Origin: Mycolicibacter heraklionensis
Lineage (GTDB): Bacteria > Actinomycetota > Actinomycetes > Mycobacteriales > Mycobacteriaceae
NCBI RefSeq assembly: GCF_019645815.1
Contig: NZ_CP080997.1
Coordinates: forward strand, 2,360,880-2,424,879
Reading direction: 5' to 3'
DNA: 64,000 nt
The notes beneath the pieces are model-generated. The model ran no database searches. It was not told the origin of the DNA and saw only the letters and a list, made by a program, of their open reading frames with translations. The translations under genes were made by a program, and so were the position numbers. Below, piece after piece: positions 32,214 through 41,191 of this stretch (positions within the stretch are counted from its first letter, which is position 1; each line of letters starts with the position of its first letter).

Positions 32214-33689
32214 ATGCCTGTCGACCCCCGGACACCGGTACTGATCGGCTATGGCCAGGTCAACCACCGCGACGACACCGACGTGATAGAACCCGTCGAT
32301 CTGATGGTGGTCGCGGCACGCAATGCCGCCCACGACCGGGTGCTGCGCGCCGTCGACTCGATTCGGGTGGTGAACCTGCTCTCGGCGCGCTACCGCGATC
32401 CGGGCGCGCTGCTCGGACAGCGGATCGGTGCGCAGCGCTTCGCCACCCGGTACAGCCCGGTGGGCGGCAACGTGCCGCAGTCCCTGGTGAATCAAGCCTG
32501 CCTGGATATCCGCGACGGCCGGGCCGGTGTGGTGCTGGTGGCCGGCGGCGAGACGTGGCGCACCCGGACCAGGCTGCGGCGTGCCGGCGGCAAACTGGTC
32601 TGGACGCAGCAGGACGACACGGTCCCGATGGCCGAGTGCGAGGGCGAAGATGTGCCGATGGTCGGCCCGGCCGAAGAGCGCATCGGATTGGACCGGCCCG
32701 CCTACGTCTACCCATTGTTCGAGCAGGCGTTGCGCATCGCCGCGGGGGAGAAGGTCGAAGACCATCGCCGGCGCATCGGTGAACTGTGGTCTCGGTTCAA
32801 TGCGGTCGCCGTCGACAACCCGCACGCGTGGATCCGGCAACCCGTCGGCGCCGAGGAGATCTGGCAGCCGGGCCCGAAGAACCGGATGATCAGCTGGCCC
32901 TACACCAAGTTGATGAACTCCAACAACATGGTGGACCAGGCGGCCGCGCTGGTGCTGACCTCGGTTCAGACCGCCACCGAGCTGCGGATCCCAACCGAGA
33001 ACTGGGTGTTCCCCCAGGCCGGTGCCGACGCCCATGACACCTACGCCATTGCCAACCGCGCCGAACTGCACCGATCGCCGGCGATCCGGATCGCGGGGGC
33101 CCGGGCCTTGGAGCTGGCCGGCGCCGGCATCAGCGAGATCGATTACGTCGACCTGTACTCGTGCTTCCCCTCTGCGGTGCAGGTTGCGGCCTCCGAACTC
33201 GGACTTCCCATCGATGACCCGGGCCGGCCGCTGACCGTGACCGGCGGGCTCACCTTCGCCGGTGGCCCGTGGAACAACTACGTGATGCATTCGATCGCCA
33301 CCCTGGCCGAACTTCTGGTGGCCAATCCCGGGCGGCGCGGCCTGATCACCGCCAACGGCGGCTACCTGACCAAGCACAGTTTCGGCGTGTACGGAACCCA
33401 GCCGCCGCCGGACGGATTCCGTTGGGAGGACGTGCAACCCGAGGTGGATGCGCAGGCCACCCGGCTTTCGGTGGTGCAGTGGCAGGGAACCGGTGAGGTG
33501 GAGTCCTGGACCACACCGTTCGATCGCGACGGGCGCCCCCTGCAGGCATTCTTGGCGGTCCGCACGCCCGACGGGTCGCGGACCCTGGCGGTGATACGGG
33601 ACCCGGCGGCCGCCGAATCGACGGTGCGCGAAGACATTGCGGGTGTCGCGGTCGACGTGCACGAAGACGGCACTGCGACGCTGCGTTAG
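32214..33689 (+). CDS. Thiolase-like protein lacking the canonical nucleophile motif (Rv1867-like)
   Basis: A 491-residue thiolase-fold protein annotated in mycobacteria as acetyl-CoA acetyltransferase. Where thiolases carry the nucleophile in a CxSG motif before the LxxAxxxIxxG helix, this one reads GGNVPQSLVNQACLDIRDG, without that Cys. The later blocks DYVDLYSCFPSAVQ, GGLTFAGGPWNNYVMHSI and NGGYLTKHSFGVYG match thiolase C-terminal motifs. It may act in steroid or lipid CoA chemistry, or as a carrier-like binder rather than a condensing enzyme. It is in operon with the CoA-transferase. Confidence 0.85.
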   Translation: MPVDPRTPVLIGYGQVNHRDDTDVIEPVDLMVVAARNAAHDRVLRAVDSIRVVNLLSARYRDPGALLGQRIGAQRFATRYSPVGGNVPQSLVNQACLDIRDGRAGVVLVAGGETWRTRTRLRRAGGKLVWTQQDDTVPMAECEGEDVPMVGPAEERIGLDRPAYVYPLFEQALRIAAGEKVEDHRRRIGELWSRFNAVAVDNPHAWIRQPVGAEEIWQPGPKNRMISWPYTKLMNSNNMVDQAAALVLTSVQTATELRIPTENWVFPQAGADAHDTYAIANRAELHRSPAIRIAGARALELAGAGISEIDYVDLYSCFPSAVQVAASELGLPIDDPGRPLTVTGGLTFAGGPWNNYVMHSIATLAELLVANPGRRGLITANGGYLTKHSFGVYGTQPPPDGFRWEDVQPEVDAQATRLSVVQWQGTGEVESWTTPFDRDGRPLQAFLAVRTPDGSRTLAVIRDPAAAESTVREDIAGVAVDVHEDGTATLR

Positions 33690-33699
33690 ATCTCGGCGC

Positions 33700-34932
33700 C
33701 TAACCCGACAGTTCGCCCAGCGATACCCGGGCATCGGCCAGCCGGTCCGGATTGACCGGGGTGCGTGCGCTGATCAGGGCCTTGATGTCGTCGAGGCCCT
33801 CCCAGATATTGACGTTCATCCCGGCGAGCACTCGATTGTCGTCATCGAGCCAGAAGCTGGTGTATTCGCGGCCGGCGGGTTCACCACGAAACACGACGCG
33901 AGCGTAGTGCGGCGCGTAGCCGACATACTCCATGCCGAGGTCATACTGGTCGGTGAAAAAGTAAGGCAAATCAGTGTATTCGGCTGCTTCCCCGAGCATG
34001 CCCGACGCCGCGACCGCCGGCTGCTTGAGGGCGTTGGCCCAGTGTTCGGTGCGGATCCGGGTACCGAACAGCCGATGCTGTGCGGCTGCGATGTCGCCGA
34101 CGGCGTAGATGTCGGGGTCGCTGCTGCGCAGGCCGGCGTCTACGAGCACGCCGCCGTCATCGGTGGCAAGGCCGGCGTCGCGCGCCAATTCGATGTTGGG
34201 TTGGGCGCCGACCGCGACGAGCACCGCGTCCGCGCGGACCTGCGAGCCGTCGCCCAACCGCAGACCGGCGGCGGCACCGCCGGCAGTGGTGACCTCGGCG
34301 ACCGTCGACCCGGTGCGCAGGTCCACCCCGTGCTTGCGGTGCAGGTCGGCGAAGACCGCGGCGTTCTCCGCGCCGAGGCCGGCCAGCAGCGGCAGTGCGG
34401 CGCTTTCGACCACGGTGACCTCGAGGTTGCGCTGGCGTGCGGCGGCGGCCACCTCCATACCGATCCAGCCCCCACCCACCACCGCCAGCGAATCACCGCT
34501 GGCCAGCGCCGAATCCAGCGCCGACGCGTCCTCAACCGTCCGCAGATAGTGCACGCCGGAGGCGTCGGCTCCCGGCAGGGGTATCCGACGAGACCGCGAA
34601 CCCGTCGCCAGCAACAGTTTGTCGTAGCCGAGGCTGGAGCCGTCGGCCAGCGCGATGCTGTGACCGGACGGATCCACGCCGGCGACGCGGGCGCCCAGCC
34701 GCAGGTCGATCTCGTGTTCGCGGTACCAGGCCCGGGGTTTCACGGTGAAGTCGTCGAGGGTCTTCTTACCCGCAAGGAATTCCTTGGACAGTGGAGGCCG
34801 CTCGTAGGGCAGCTGTTGCTCCTCCCCGACAAGCACGATAGTTCCGTCGAAGTTCTTGTCGAGGAGGGCTTCGGCGGCCTTGGCTCCGGCCAGACCGGCA
34901 CCGACGATCACGAACGTGGCCGATGTAGACAC
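33700..34932 (-). CDS. FAD-dependent ferredoxin/rubredoxin reductase-type oxidoreductase (Rv1869c-like)
   Basis: A 410-residue pyridine-nucleotide flavoprotein: FAD Rossmann ATFVIVGAGLAGAKAAEALL, NAD motif SLAVVGGGWIGMEVAAAA (about residue 145) and DIYAVGDIAAAQH (about residue 270). The C-terminal domain resembles rhodocoxin and putidaredoxin reductases that feed electrons to P450 systems. Two starts are possible: ATG 34953, in ATGA overlap with the upstream gene, or GTG 34932 with GAGGAAAG just before it. The latter gives the family length and is used. Its redox partner is unknown. Confidence 0.92.
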   Translation of the reverse strand: MSTSATFVIVGAGLAGAKAAEALLDKNFDGTIVLVGEEQQLPYERPPLSKEFLAGKKTLDDFTVKPRAWYREHEIDLRLGARVAGVDPSGHSIALADGSSLGYDKLLLATGSRSRRIPLPGADASGVHYLRTVEDASALDSALASGDSLAVVGGGWIGMEVAAAARQRNLEVTVVESAALPLLAGLGAENAAVFADLHRKHGVDLRTGSTVAEVTTAGGAAAGLRLGDGSQVRADAVLVAVGAQPNIELARDAGLATDDGGVLVDAGLRSSDPDIYAVGDIAAAQHRLFGTRIRTEHWANALKQPAVAASGMLGEAAEYTDLPYFFTDQYDLGMEYVGYAPHYARVVFRGEPAGREYTSFWLDDDNRVLAGMNVNIWEGLDDIKALISARTPVNPDRLADARVSLGELSG

Positions 34933-34949
34933 GTGCTTTCCTCTGCTCG

Positions 34950-35585
34950 TCATTCGGTCAGACGCTCGCGGACACCGGCGTCGGCGGAGTAGCGCACCAG
35001 TGCCGCAGCGAGTTCGGCATTGCGTCCCTGCGACAGTGCACCGAGTTGGTCTGCGTCACTGGGCAACCCGAGGTCGCGCGCGGCATCCAACGCGCGGTCG
35101 TCGAACGTGGAACGGGCCCAGGGCCAGACGTCCTGGACTTCGCGGAGAAAGATGCTCGCGCCGACATCACCGATTCCCTTGAATGCCTTCAGTGCCTCGG
35201 TGGCCACCGCGATATCGCGTCCGCTGCGTTCGGCCAGCAGGCGGAGGTCACCGCCGTAGTCCTCTTGCACCGCCTCGGCCAATTCGACCAGCATGGTGGC
35301 GGAGCTCTCGTCGTAGCGGCGGTAGTGGGCCCGGCCCATGGCATCGATCAGGGTCTGTCGATCCGCTTCGAGAATTTTGTGCGGCGTGCGCAACCCGGTC
35401 TTGAACAGCTCGCGGGCCGCGCGGGCGGCGATCGTGGCGTCGATCGGCTTGCTGGCCAGCATGCACAGCATCAGCAGCTGGAACAGTGGCATCGGTTGGT
35501 TGCGCAACCGGATACCGGCTTCCTGGGCGTAGGTGGTACCCGCACGCCGCAGTAGGCGGCGTACCAGTTCCTTGTGGGTAGTCAC
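34950..35585 (-). CDS. Helix-hairpin-helix (endonuclease III / HhH-GPD-like) protein (Rv1870c-like)
   Basis: The 211-residue product begins VTTHKELVRRLLRRAG and has a core resembling HhH-GPD base-excision proteins, with PLFQLLMLCMLASKPIDATIAA near residue 40 and the hairpin ALKAFKGIGDVGASIFLRE near residue 145. The catalytic Lys and iron-sulfur Cys cluster of endonuclease III are not evident, so DNA binding is likelier than glycosylase activity. A GTG eight codons upstream (35609) is an alternative start. It lies just upstream of the flavoprotein gene on the same strand. Confidence 0.82.
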   Translation of the reverse strand: MTTHKELVRRLLRRAGTTYAQEAGIRLRNQPMPLFQLLMLCMLASKPIDATIAARAARELFKTGLRTPHKILEADRQTLIDAMGRAHYRRYDESSATMLVELAEAVQEDYGGDLRLLAERSGRDIAVATEALKAFKGIGDVGASIFLREVQDVWPWARSTFDDRALDAARDLGLPSDADQLGALSQGRNAELAAALVRYSADAGVRERLTE

Positions 35586-35648
35586 AGCAGCGCGAATACC
35601 CGGATTCACCGCAGCGGAAACCCGCCATGGCGTGCCGGCGCGCGGCGG

Positions 35649-36887
35649 CTACCGGCGCGGCACCAGTCGCTGCAGCTGGGTGACATGCTGCGGGGACAGC
35701 TCGGCCAACTCGCTGACCCCGAGCAGCCGCATGGTGCGCCGGATCTGCTCGGCGAGGATGTCGATCGCGCGATGCACGCCGGCTTGCCCGCCGGCCATCA
35801 GGCCGTAGAGATAGGCCCGGCCGATCAGAGTGCACCGGGCGCCCAGCGCGACCGCCGCGACGATGTCGGCGCCGGACATGATCCCGGTGTCCAGCAGGAT
35901 CTCGGTGTCGGATCCGACCTCGCGGACCACGTCGGGCAGCAGCTGAAACGGTACTGGCGCCCGGTCGAGCTGGCGGCCGCCGTGGTTGGACAACACGATG
36001 CCGTCGACACCGAGATCGACCACAGCGCGGGCATCGGCGACGGTCTGAATGCCCTTGACGACGAATCGGCCCGGCCATTGCGACTTGACCCAGGCCAAGT
36101 CGTCGAAGGTCAGGCTTGGATCGAACATGGTGTCCATGTACTGCGCGACGGTGCCCGACCACCGGTCCAGCGAGGCGAAGGACAGCGGTTCGGTGCTGAG
36201 CAGGTCGAACCACCAGGCCGGATGCACGGCGGCATCGGCCACCGTGCGCAGCGTCAGCGCCGGCGGGATGGACATGCCGTTGCGGGAGTCGCGGCGCCGC
36301 GCCCCGGCGACCGGACAGTCGACGGTCGCCAGCAATGTGTCATAGCCGGCGTCGGCGGCGCGACGCAGCAGCGCCATCGACCGGTCGCGGTCATGCCACA
36401 TGTACAGCTGAAACCAGCGGCGGGCGCCGGGGGCGGCCGCCGCGACGTCTTCGATGGAGGCGGTGCCCAGGGTCGACAGCGAGAACGGGATGCCGGCAGC
36501 CTCGGCGGCGCGGGCGCCGGCCAGCTCTCCCGCGGTGTGCATCAGCCGGGTGAAGCCGGTCGGGGCGATCGCGAAAGGCAACGCCACCGGCGCGCCGAGC
36601 ACGTCGCGGCTGGTGTCGACGGATGAGACGTCGCGCAGGATGGCCGGATGAAACTCGATGTCGCGGAAGGCCTGTCGGGCTCTTTCCAACGAGATCTCGT
36701 CTTCGGCGGCGCCATCGGTGTAGTCAAAGGCGGCTCGCGGGGTACGTCGTTTGGCGAGCAGCCGCAGATCCTCGACCGTCAGCGCGTTCTCCAGACGCCG
36801 CGCGGTGCGGTTCGACCGTGGCCTGCGGAGACGGATCAGTGGAGCAAGATCACGGATTCTGGGAAACCGCCGTTGCATCGCCGACAT
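35649..36887 (-). CDS. lldD2: L-lactate dehydrogenase (FMN, quinone-dependent)
   Basis: An FMN alpha-hydroxyacid dehydrogenase that oxidises L-lactate to pyruvate at the membrane. In 412 residues the TIM barrel shows [45 protein letters not shown], the catalytic-His segment [16 protein letters not shown] and [18 protein letters not shown] for FMN phosphate binding. ATG 36887 is chosen because AAGGAG stands 6 bp before it; the upstream GTG at 36902 includes that ribosome site. It diverges from the DUF1810 gene by 48 bp, as in Rv1872c-Rv1873. Confidence 0.96.
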   Translation of the reverse strand: MSAMQRRFPRIRDLAPLIRLRRPRSNRTARRLENALTVEDLRLLAKRRTPRAAFDYTDGAAEDEISLERARQAFRDIEFHPAILRDVSSVDTSRDVLGAPVALPFAIAPTGFTRLMHTAGELAGARAAEAAGIPFSLSTLGTASIEDVAAAAPGARRWFQLYMWHDRDRSMALLRRAADAGYDTLLATVDCPVAGARRRDSRNGMSIPPALTLRTVADAAVHPAWWFDLLSTEPLSFASLDRWSGTVAQYMDTMFDPSLTFDDLAWVKSQWPGRFVVKGIQTVADARAVVDLGVDGIVLSNHGGRQLDRAPVPFQLLPDVVREVGSDTEILLDTGIMSGADIVAAVALGARCTLIGRAYLYGLMAGGQAGVHRAIDILAEQIRRTMRLLGVSELAELSPQHVTQLQRLVPRR

Positions 36888-36935
36888 CGCTGACTCCTTC
36901 ACCGCCGCTCGTCGAACTGTGCCACGGTTGATGGC

Positions 36936-37406
36936 ATGGCCGGAACCTCCGACCCGTTCGAGCTACAGCGTTTCGTCGACGCACAGGCCGGTGTGTACGA
37001 CACCGTGGTCGCCGAACTGCGCGCCGGCCGCAAGCGCAGCCACTGGATGTGGTTCGTCTTTCCGCAGCTTGCCGGCTTGGGGGCCAGCGCGATGGCCCAG
37101 CGCTACGGCATCGCGTCGCCCGCGGAGGCGCGCGCCTACCTGGCTCACCCCGTGTTGGGGCCGCGATTGCAGGAGTGCGTGGGGCTGATCACCGCGGTGC
37201 GCGGCCGGTCCATCGAGGAGATCCTGGGCTGGCCCGACGACATGAAGCTGCGTTCCTCGATGACGTTGTTCGGGCGGGCTTGTGAGAGTGGCGGCCACAC
37301 CGGCCGGTGCTGCTGCAGCGGCTTTCGTACGGTGCTGGACCGCTATTACGACGGGCAGGAGGATCCGGTGACCCTGGACCGGCTGGCGTGGCTTGCCAGA
37401 GAGTGA
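36936..37406 (+). CDS. DUF1810-family protein (Rv1873-like)
   Basis: A small soluble protein of 156 residues with the DUF1810 pattern: [38 protein letters not shown] and [22 protein letters not shown]. After SMTLF the chain reads [17 protein letters not shown] before [15 protein letters not shown], about eight residues more than the M. tuberculosis homologue, with four Cys. This may be a real insertion or a short compensated frame change. The biochemical role of DUF1810 is unknown. It ends 3 bp from the convergent deaminase gene. Confidence 0.9.
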   Translation: MAGTSDPFELQRFVDAQAGVYDTVVAELRAGRKRSHWMWFVFPQLAGLGASAMAQRYGIASPAEARAYLAHPVLGPRLQECVGLITAVRGRSIEEILGWPDDMKLRSSMTLFGRACESGGHTGRCCCSGFRTVLDRYYDGQEDPVTLDRLAWLARE

Positions 37407-37409
37407 GCG

Positions 37410-37892
37410 TCACCGGTCCTGGTAGCGGGCCCGAAACAGCGCCTTCAAGTCCGCTTCGAATTCCGGCGCCGGCCCGTCGACCACCGTGCGCGGAGCGACT
37501 GTGGTGATCGGCAGCGGGGCCACCGGGGCCGCCGGCACCTGAAGCTCGCGCAGCCAGTCGGTCAGTTGCGCCGCCGATGACGCGTAAACGATCCGGCCCA
37601 ATCCGACCCACGCATGGGCCGCCGCACACATGGCGCAATGTTCACCGGAGGTGTAGACGGTGGTCCGGACACGTTGTGCCGGGCTGAGATTGGCCACCGC
37701 CCACTGGGTGATGGCGAACTCGGGGTGACGGGTGGCATCGCCGTCGCCGGCGCGGTTGCGGTCCTCGAAGAGCACCGTGTCGTCGGCGTCGACCAACAGT
37801 GAACCGAACGGGTCGTCGCCGTGTGCCGCCGCCTCGCTGGCCAACTCGACGCAGCGGGCCAGATGACGACGGTCGGCATCGCTGAGCGTCAC
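37410..37892 (-). CDS. Cytidine/deoxycytidylate-deaminase-fold nucleoside deaminase
   Basis: A 160-residue zinc deaminase of the CDA/guanine-deaminase/TadA fold. The zinc site is complete: RHPEFA (His ligand and catalytic Glu, about residue 57) and EHCAMCAAA (CxxC, about residue 86). The N-terminal DPFGSLLVDADDTVLFEDRN is typical of guanine deaminase-like proteins. The substrate could be guanine or another amino-purine or pyrimidine; sequence does not decide. Confidence 0.88.
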   Translation of the reverse strand: MTLSDADRRHLARCVELASEAAAHGDDPFGSLLVDADDTVLFEDRNRAGDGDATRHPEFAITQWAVANLSPAQRVRTTVYTSGEHCAMCAAAHAWVGLGRIVYASSAAQLTDWLRELQVPAAPVAPLPITTVAPRTVVDGPAPEFEADLKALFRARYQDR

Positions 37893-37955
37893 AGGCTCAA
37901 AGTCTACGGCGCGCGCCGGGCATCACCCGGCGCGCGCCGATAGGGACTGGACCGC

Positions 37956-38492
37956 CTACGAGGCGGTGGGGTCGGCGCCGGCGGCGAAGACCGCCTGCGC
38001 CACCCCCGCCACGATCGAGGCGACCTTGAGGGCCTCCAACACCGCCTCCCGGCTGACGCCCGCCTCCCGCACCACCTGCTCGTGCGAGGCAACGCACGCC
38101 TGGCAGCCGTTGATCGCCGAGACCGCGAAACTCCACAGCTCGAAGTTGGCCTTGTCGACCCCCGGGTTGCCGATGATGTTCATCCGCAACCCGGGCCGCA
38201 GGTCGTCGTAGCTGCCGTCCAGAAAGTGCCGACCACGGTAGAACACGTTGTTCATGCCCATGATCGACGCGGCGCCCAGGGCGGCCTGGTAGGCCTCCGC
38301 CGACAGGTTGTCGGCGGCCTCGGCACCGATCTCGGCCAGCACCGTGGCGTTGCGAGTGGCCGCCGCGCTGGCCAGCAGGCTGCCCCAGAGCTGCTCGTCG
38401 TTCAGGACCGTGGTGCGGGCGATCGAACCCAGGTTGAGCTTGAGGTCCTTGGCGTACTCCGGGATCGCTTCTTTGAGATTCTCGATGCTCAT
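37956..38492 (-). CDS. ahpD: Alkyl hydroperoxide reductase AhpD
   Basis: AhpD links lipoamide systems to AhpC in peroxide defence and has weak peroxidase activity itself. The 178-residue product keeps Glu118, Cys130, Cys133 and His137 in FELW and [12 protein letters not shown], at exactly the positions known for the M. tuberculosis enzyme. The open frame extends upstream, but ATG 38492, 10 bp after the ahpC stop, matches the family start. It is co-transcribed with ahpC. Confidence 0.97.
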   Translation of the reverse strand: MSIENLKEAIPEYAKDLKLNLGSIARTTVLNDEQLWGSLLASAAATRNATVLAEIGAEAADNLSAEAYQAALGAASIMGMNNVFYRGRHFLDGSYDDLRPGLRMNIIGNPGVDKANFELWSFAVSAINGCQACVASHEQVVREAGVSREAVLEALKVASIVAGVAQAVFAAGADPTAS

Positions 38493-38502
38493 GCGACTCC
38501 GA

Positions 38503-39090
38503 TCAGACGGATTCTTTGAGCAGCTCACCGACGTTCAGGGTGGCCTCGCCCTTCTTCCAGTTGCAGGCGCACAGCTCGTCGGACTGCAGCGCGTCGAGCA
38601 CGCGGAGCACCTCGTCGACGTTGCGGCCCACCGAACCGGCGGTCACCGACACGAACTGGATCTCGTTGTTCGGGTCAATGATGAAGGTGGCCCGGTCGGC
38701 GACGCCGTCCGCGTTGAGCACGCCGGTCGCCTCGGCCAGCTCACGCTTGAGGTCCGACAGCATCGGGAACGGCAGCGTCTTGAGGTCCTCGTGCTGCTCG
38801 CGCCACCGGTAGTGCACGAACTCGTTGTCGGTCGAGGCGCCGAGGATCTGGGCGTCGCGGTCGGCGAACTCGTCGTTCAGCTTGCCGAACGCCGCGATCT
38901 CGGTGGGGCAGATGAAGGTGAAGTCCTTGGGCCAGAAGAACACCACGCGCCACTTGCCGGCATAGTCATCGCTGGTGATGGTGGTGAAGTAGTCGTCCGG
39001 CCCCTTCGCGTCGACCTTCGACAGGTCGCCCGGGATCAGGGCGGTCAGCTTGTAAGCCGGGAACTGGTCGCCGATGGTCAGCAGTGCCAT
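38503..39090 (-). CDS. ahpC: Alkyl hydroperoxide reductase AhpC (peroxiredoxin)
   Basis: A 2-Cys peroxiredoxin that reduces H2O2, organic peroxides and peroxynitrite. The 195 residues show the peroxidatic Cys61 in [19 protein letters not shown] and the C-terminal pair in [10 protein letters not shown], as in the mycobacterial enzyme. AAGGAG stands 4 bp before the ATG, which excludes a longer open frame to 39189. It is divergent from oxyR, and the shared region holds OxyR-type sequence. ahpD follows in the same transcript. Confidence 0.98.
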   Translation of the reverse strand: MALLTIGDQFPAYKLTALIPGDLSKVDAKGPDDYFTTITSDDYAGKWRVVFFWPKDFTFICPTEIAAFGKLNDEFADRDAQILGASTDNEFVHYRWREQHEDLKTLPFPMLSDLKRELAEATGVLNADGVADRATFIIDPNNEIQFVSVTAGSVGRNVDEVLRVLDALQSDELCACNWKKGEATLNVGELLKESV

Positions 39091-39156
39091 GTCACTCCTT
39101 TGTGTATGAGATTTGCGCATTGGGGGCGCGTTCGACGCCCGCACGCTCCATCGTGC

Positions 39157-39185
39157 CTTATCGCAATTAAAAATAAAAGGTGATA
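39157..39185. promoter_or_regulatory. OxyR binding region between ahpC and oxyR
   Basis: An AT-rich block in otherwise GC-rich DNA has outward inverted ends, CTTATC (39157-39162) and GTGATA (39180-39185), around AATTAAAAATAAAA. The mycobacterial ahpC-oxyR intergenic region is known to hold a LysR-type OxyR site of this character. The match is by position and pattern; exact contacts are not shown. Confidence 0.65.
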
Positions 39186-39193
39186 CCACGCAC

Positions 39194-39199
39194 TATAAT
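39194..39199 (+). promoter_or_regulatory. Candidate -10 box TATAAT for oxyR
   Basis: A consensus TATAAT ends 7 bp before the oxyR ATG. With the usual distance to the transcription start, the mRNA would begin at or next to the ATG, giving a leaderless transcript, which is common in mycobacteria. No ribosome-binding sequence precedes this ATG, in agreement. Confidence 0.6.
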
Positions 39200-39206
39200 T
39201 ATCGGC

Positions 39207-40139
39207 ATGACCGATGCAAGCTATCAGCCGACACTTGCGGGCCTGCGGGCATTCGCCGCCGTGGCCGAGAAGCACCACTTCAGCTTGGCGGCGGCCGGGC
39301 TGGGCCTGAGCCAGTCGACACTGTCGCAGGCCTTGTCGTCGTTGGAGGCCGGCTTGGGCGTCCAACTCATCGAGCGCTCCACCCGGCGGGTCTTCCTGAC
39401 CGCCGAAGGACAGCAGTTGCTCCCGTATGCCCACGCCGTGCTGGACGCGGCCGGGCAGTTCTCGGCGGCCGCCGCCGGAGTGGCCGACCCGCTGCAGGGC
39501 GCCATGCGACTCGGCCTGATCCCGACGGTGGCGCCGTATGTGCTGCCCGCCGTGCTGGCCGCACTGTCCGAACAACTGCCCGACCTCAACTTGCGCGTGA
39601 TAGAGGACCAGACCGAACGGCTGCTCACCGGATTGCGGGAGGGCGCGGTCGACGCGGCCGTGATGGCGTTGCCGGCCGACGTCGCCGGGCTGACCGAAAT
39701 ACCCATTTATGACGAGGATTTCGTGTTGGCGCTGCCGCCCGGCCATGCGCTGGCCGGTAAGCGTCGGGTGCCGCCGACTGCGCTGGCGGACCTGCCGCTG
39801 CTGCTGCTCGACGAGGGTCACTGCCTGCGGGACCAGACCCTGGAGATCTGCCGTAACGCGGGCGTGCGGGCCGAGTTGGCCACCACCCGCGCCGCATCGC
39901 TGGCCACCGCGGTCCAGTGCGTCAACGGTGGGCTGGGGGTGACGTTGATTCCGCAGACCGCGGTGGCGGTCGAGGCCGAGCGCAACGGCCTGGAATTGGC
40001 TTACTTCGCGCCACCCCAGCCCGGCCGGCGGATCGGGCTGGTGTTTCGCGCCTCCAGCGGACGCGATGAGTCCTATCGGCGCTTGGCGGGCATCATCGGC
40101 CAGGTCATTGCCGCGGGTCACGAAGTCGAGCTGGTCTGA
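39207..40139 (+). CDS. oxyR: Hydrogen peroxide-sensing LysR-type regulator OxyR, full length
   Basis: The 310-residue regulator has an N-terminal winged helix-turn-helix ([38 protein letters not shown], split here as two adjacent helices) and a LysR sensor domain with Cys206 and Cys215 in [15 protein letters not shown]; the nine-residue spacing matches the redox pair of OxyR. No frameshift or stop is seen, unlike M. tuberculosis, where oxyR is a pseudogene. It is divergent from ahpCD and probably controls them and itself. Confidence 0.95.
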   Translation: MTDASYQPTLAGLRAFAAVAEKHHFSLAAAGLGLSQSTLSQALSSLEAGLGVQLIERSTRRVFLTAEGQQLLPYAHAVLDAAGQFSAAAAGVADPLQGAMRLGLIPTVAPYVLPAVLAALSEQLPDLNLRVIEDQTERLLTGLREGAVDAAVMALPADVAGLTEIPIYDEDFVLALPPGHALAGKRRVPPTALADLPLLLLDEGHCLRDQTLEICRNAGVRAELATTRAASLATAVQCVNGGLGVTLIPQTAVAVEAERNGLELAYFAPPQPGRRIGLVFRASSGRDESYRRLAGIIGQVIAAGHEVELV

Positions 40140-40185
40140 GCAGCGTCGCGGTCGCGGGTTGGTGGCCGCCGTTTAGGCTGCACGG

Positions 40186-40953
40186 GTGATCCTGACGATC
40201 GAAGACGAGAACCGGGTTCGGACGTGCACCTTGAATCGCCCGGAGGCGCTTAACGCGTTCAACGAGGCGCTCTACGACGCCACCGCCGAGGCATTGCTTG
40301 CCGCGGCCGACGACCCCGAGGTCGCGGTGGTGCTGATCACCGGGGCGGGGCGGGCGTTCAGCGCCGGCACCGACCTGGCCGAGATGCAGGCCATGGTGAC
40401 CGACCCGGACTTCGTGCCCGGTAAGCACGGTTTCCGCGGTCTGATCAGCGCGCTGGGGCGTTTCCCGAAGCCGCTGATCTGCGCGGTCAACGGTCTCGGC
40501 CTGGGGATCGGAACGACCATCCTGGGCTTCGCCGACCTGGCGTTCATGTCATCGACCGCCAGGTTGAAGTGTCCGTTCACCAGCCTGGGGGTGGCGCCCG
40601 AAGCCGCCTCGTCCTACCTGCTTCCGCAGTTGATGGGACGGCAGAACGCCGCCTGGCTGCTGATGTCCTCGGAGTGGGTCACCGCCGACGAGGCACTGCG
40701 GATGGGCTTGGTCTTCGCAGTCTGCGAGCCGGAGGAACTCCTGGGCGAGGCCCGTCGGCATGCGGAAGTTCTTGCATCCCGGCCTATTTCAAGCCTGATG
40801 GCGGTCAAGAGCGCGATGGTCGAGCCGACGCGGGCCGAGACGCTGGCTGCGGTCGAGCGGGAGAATGCGTTCTTCGCCGAACTCTTGGGTGGCCAAGCCA
40901 ACGCCGACGCGCTGGCCGAATTCACCGCGCGGCGAGGCAGCGGATCAGTGTGA
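40186..40953 (+). CDS. Enoyl-CoA hydratase/isomerase (crotonase) family protein
   Basis: A 255-residue crotonase-fold protein. Oxyanion-hole elements are GAGRAFSAGTDLAEMQ (about residue 63) and AVNGLGLGIGTTIL (about residue 103). In the region where a catalytic Glu is found, FTSLGVAPEAASSYLLPQLMG, one acidic residue (the Glu of PEA) is retained; the pattern suits isomerase-like members as well as hydratases. The GTG start leaves a 46-bp gap from oxyR. Its 3' end overlaps the convergent bfd gene by 9 bp. The substrate is an unidentified acyl-CoA. Confidence 0.9.
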   Translation: MILTIEDENRVRTCTLNRPEALNAFNEALYDATAEALLAAADDPEVAVVLITGAGRAFSAGTDLAEMQAMVTDPDFVPGKHGFRGLISALGRFPKPLICAVNGLGLGIGTTILGFADLAFMSSTARLKCPFTSLGVAPEAASSYLLPQLMGRQNAAWLLMSSEWVTADEALRMGLVFAVCEPEELLGEARRHAEVLASRPISSLMAVKSAMVEPTRAETLAAVERENAFFAELLGGQANADALAEFTARRGSGSV

Positions 40954-41181
40954 TCCGACGGCGCTGATGTCCAGCGCGAGGTGCCGCAGCGCACCGTTGT
41001 CGGCAGGAGTGGGCGTCGCGGCCAGGGTGGCTTCGATGATGCCGCGAACGGTGCAGCGGCACCGGCCGCAGTCGCCGCCCGCGCCGCACATCGCGGCAAC
41101 CTCTTTCGACGTCGACGCTCCGGCGGCGACGGCGTCGGACACCATCTGATTGGTGGCTCCGACACACAGGCATACGTACAT
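40945..41181 (-). CDS. bfd: Bacterioferritin-associated ferredoxin-like [2Fe-2S] protein
   Basis: The 78-residue product has the BFD-like [2Fe-2S] ligand pattern: Cys4 and Cys6 in YVCLCVGAT, Cys38 and Cys41 in GGDCGRCRC, the exact spacing of Bfd. In other bacteria Bfd docks on bacterioferritin and reduces its haem to release stored iron. Its place about 0.9 kb from bfrA, downstream of IdeR-type boxes, supports that job here. It begins 10 bp after the 41192-41839 gene and ends overlapping the crotonase gene. Confidence 0.92.
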   Translation of the reverse strand: MYVCLCVGATNQMVSDAVAAGASTSKEVAAMCGAGGDCGRCRCTVRGIIEATLAATPTPADNGALRHLALDISAVGSH

Positions 41182-41191
41182 CGCGATACCC

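Noticed and set aside
31638..33734. Long minus-strand open frame of about 698 codons
   Set aside because: It lies opposite the CoA-transferase and thiolase-like genes; the product is Arg/His/Gly-rich with no domain, as expected for an antisense shadow.
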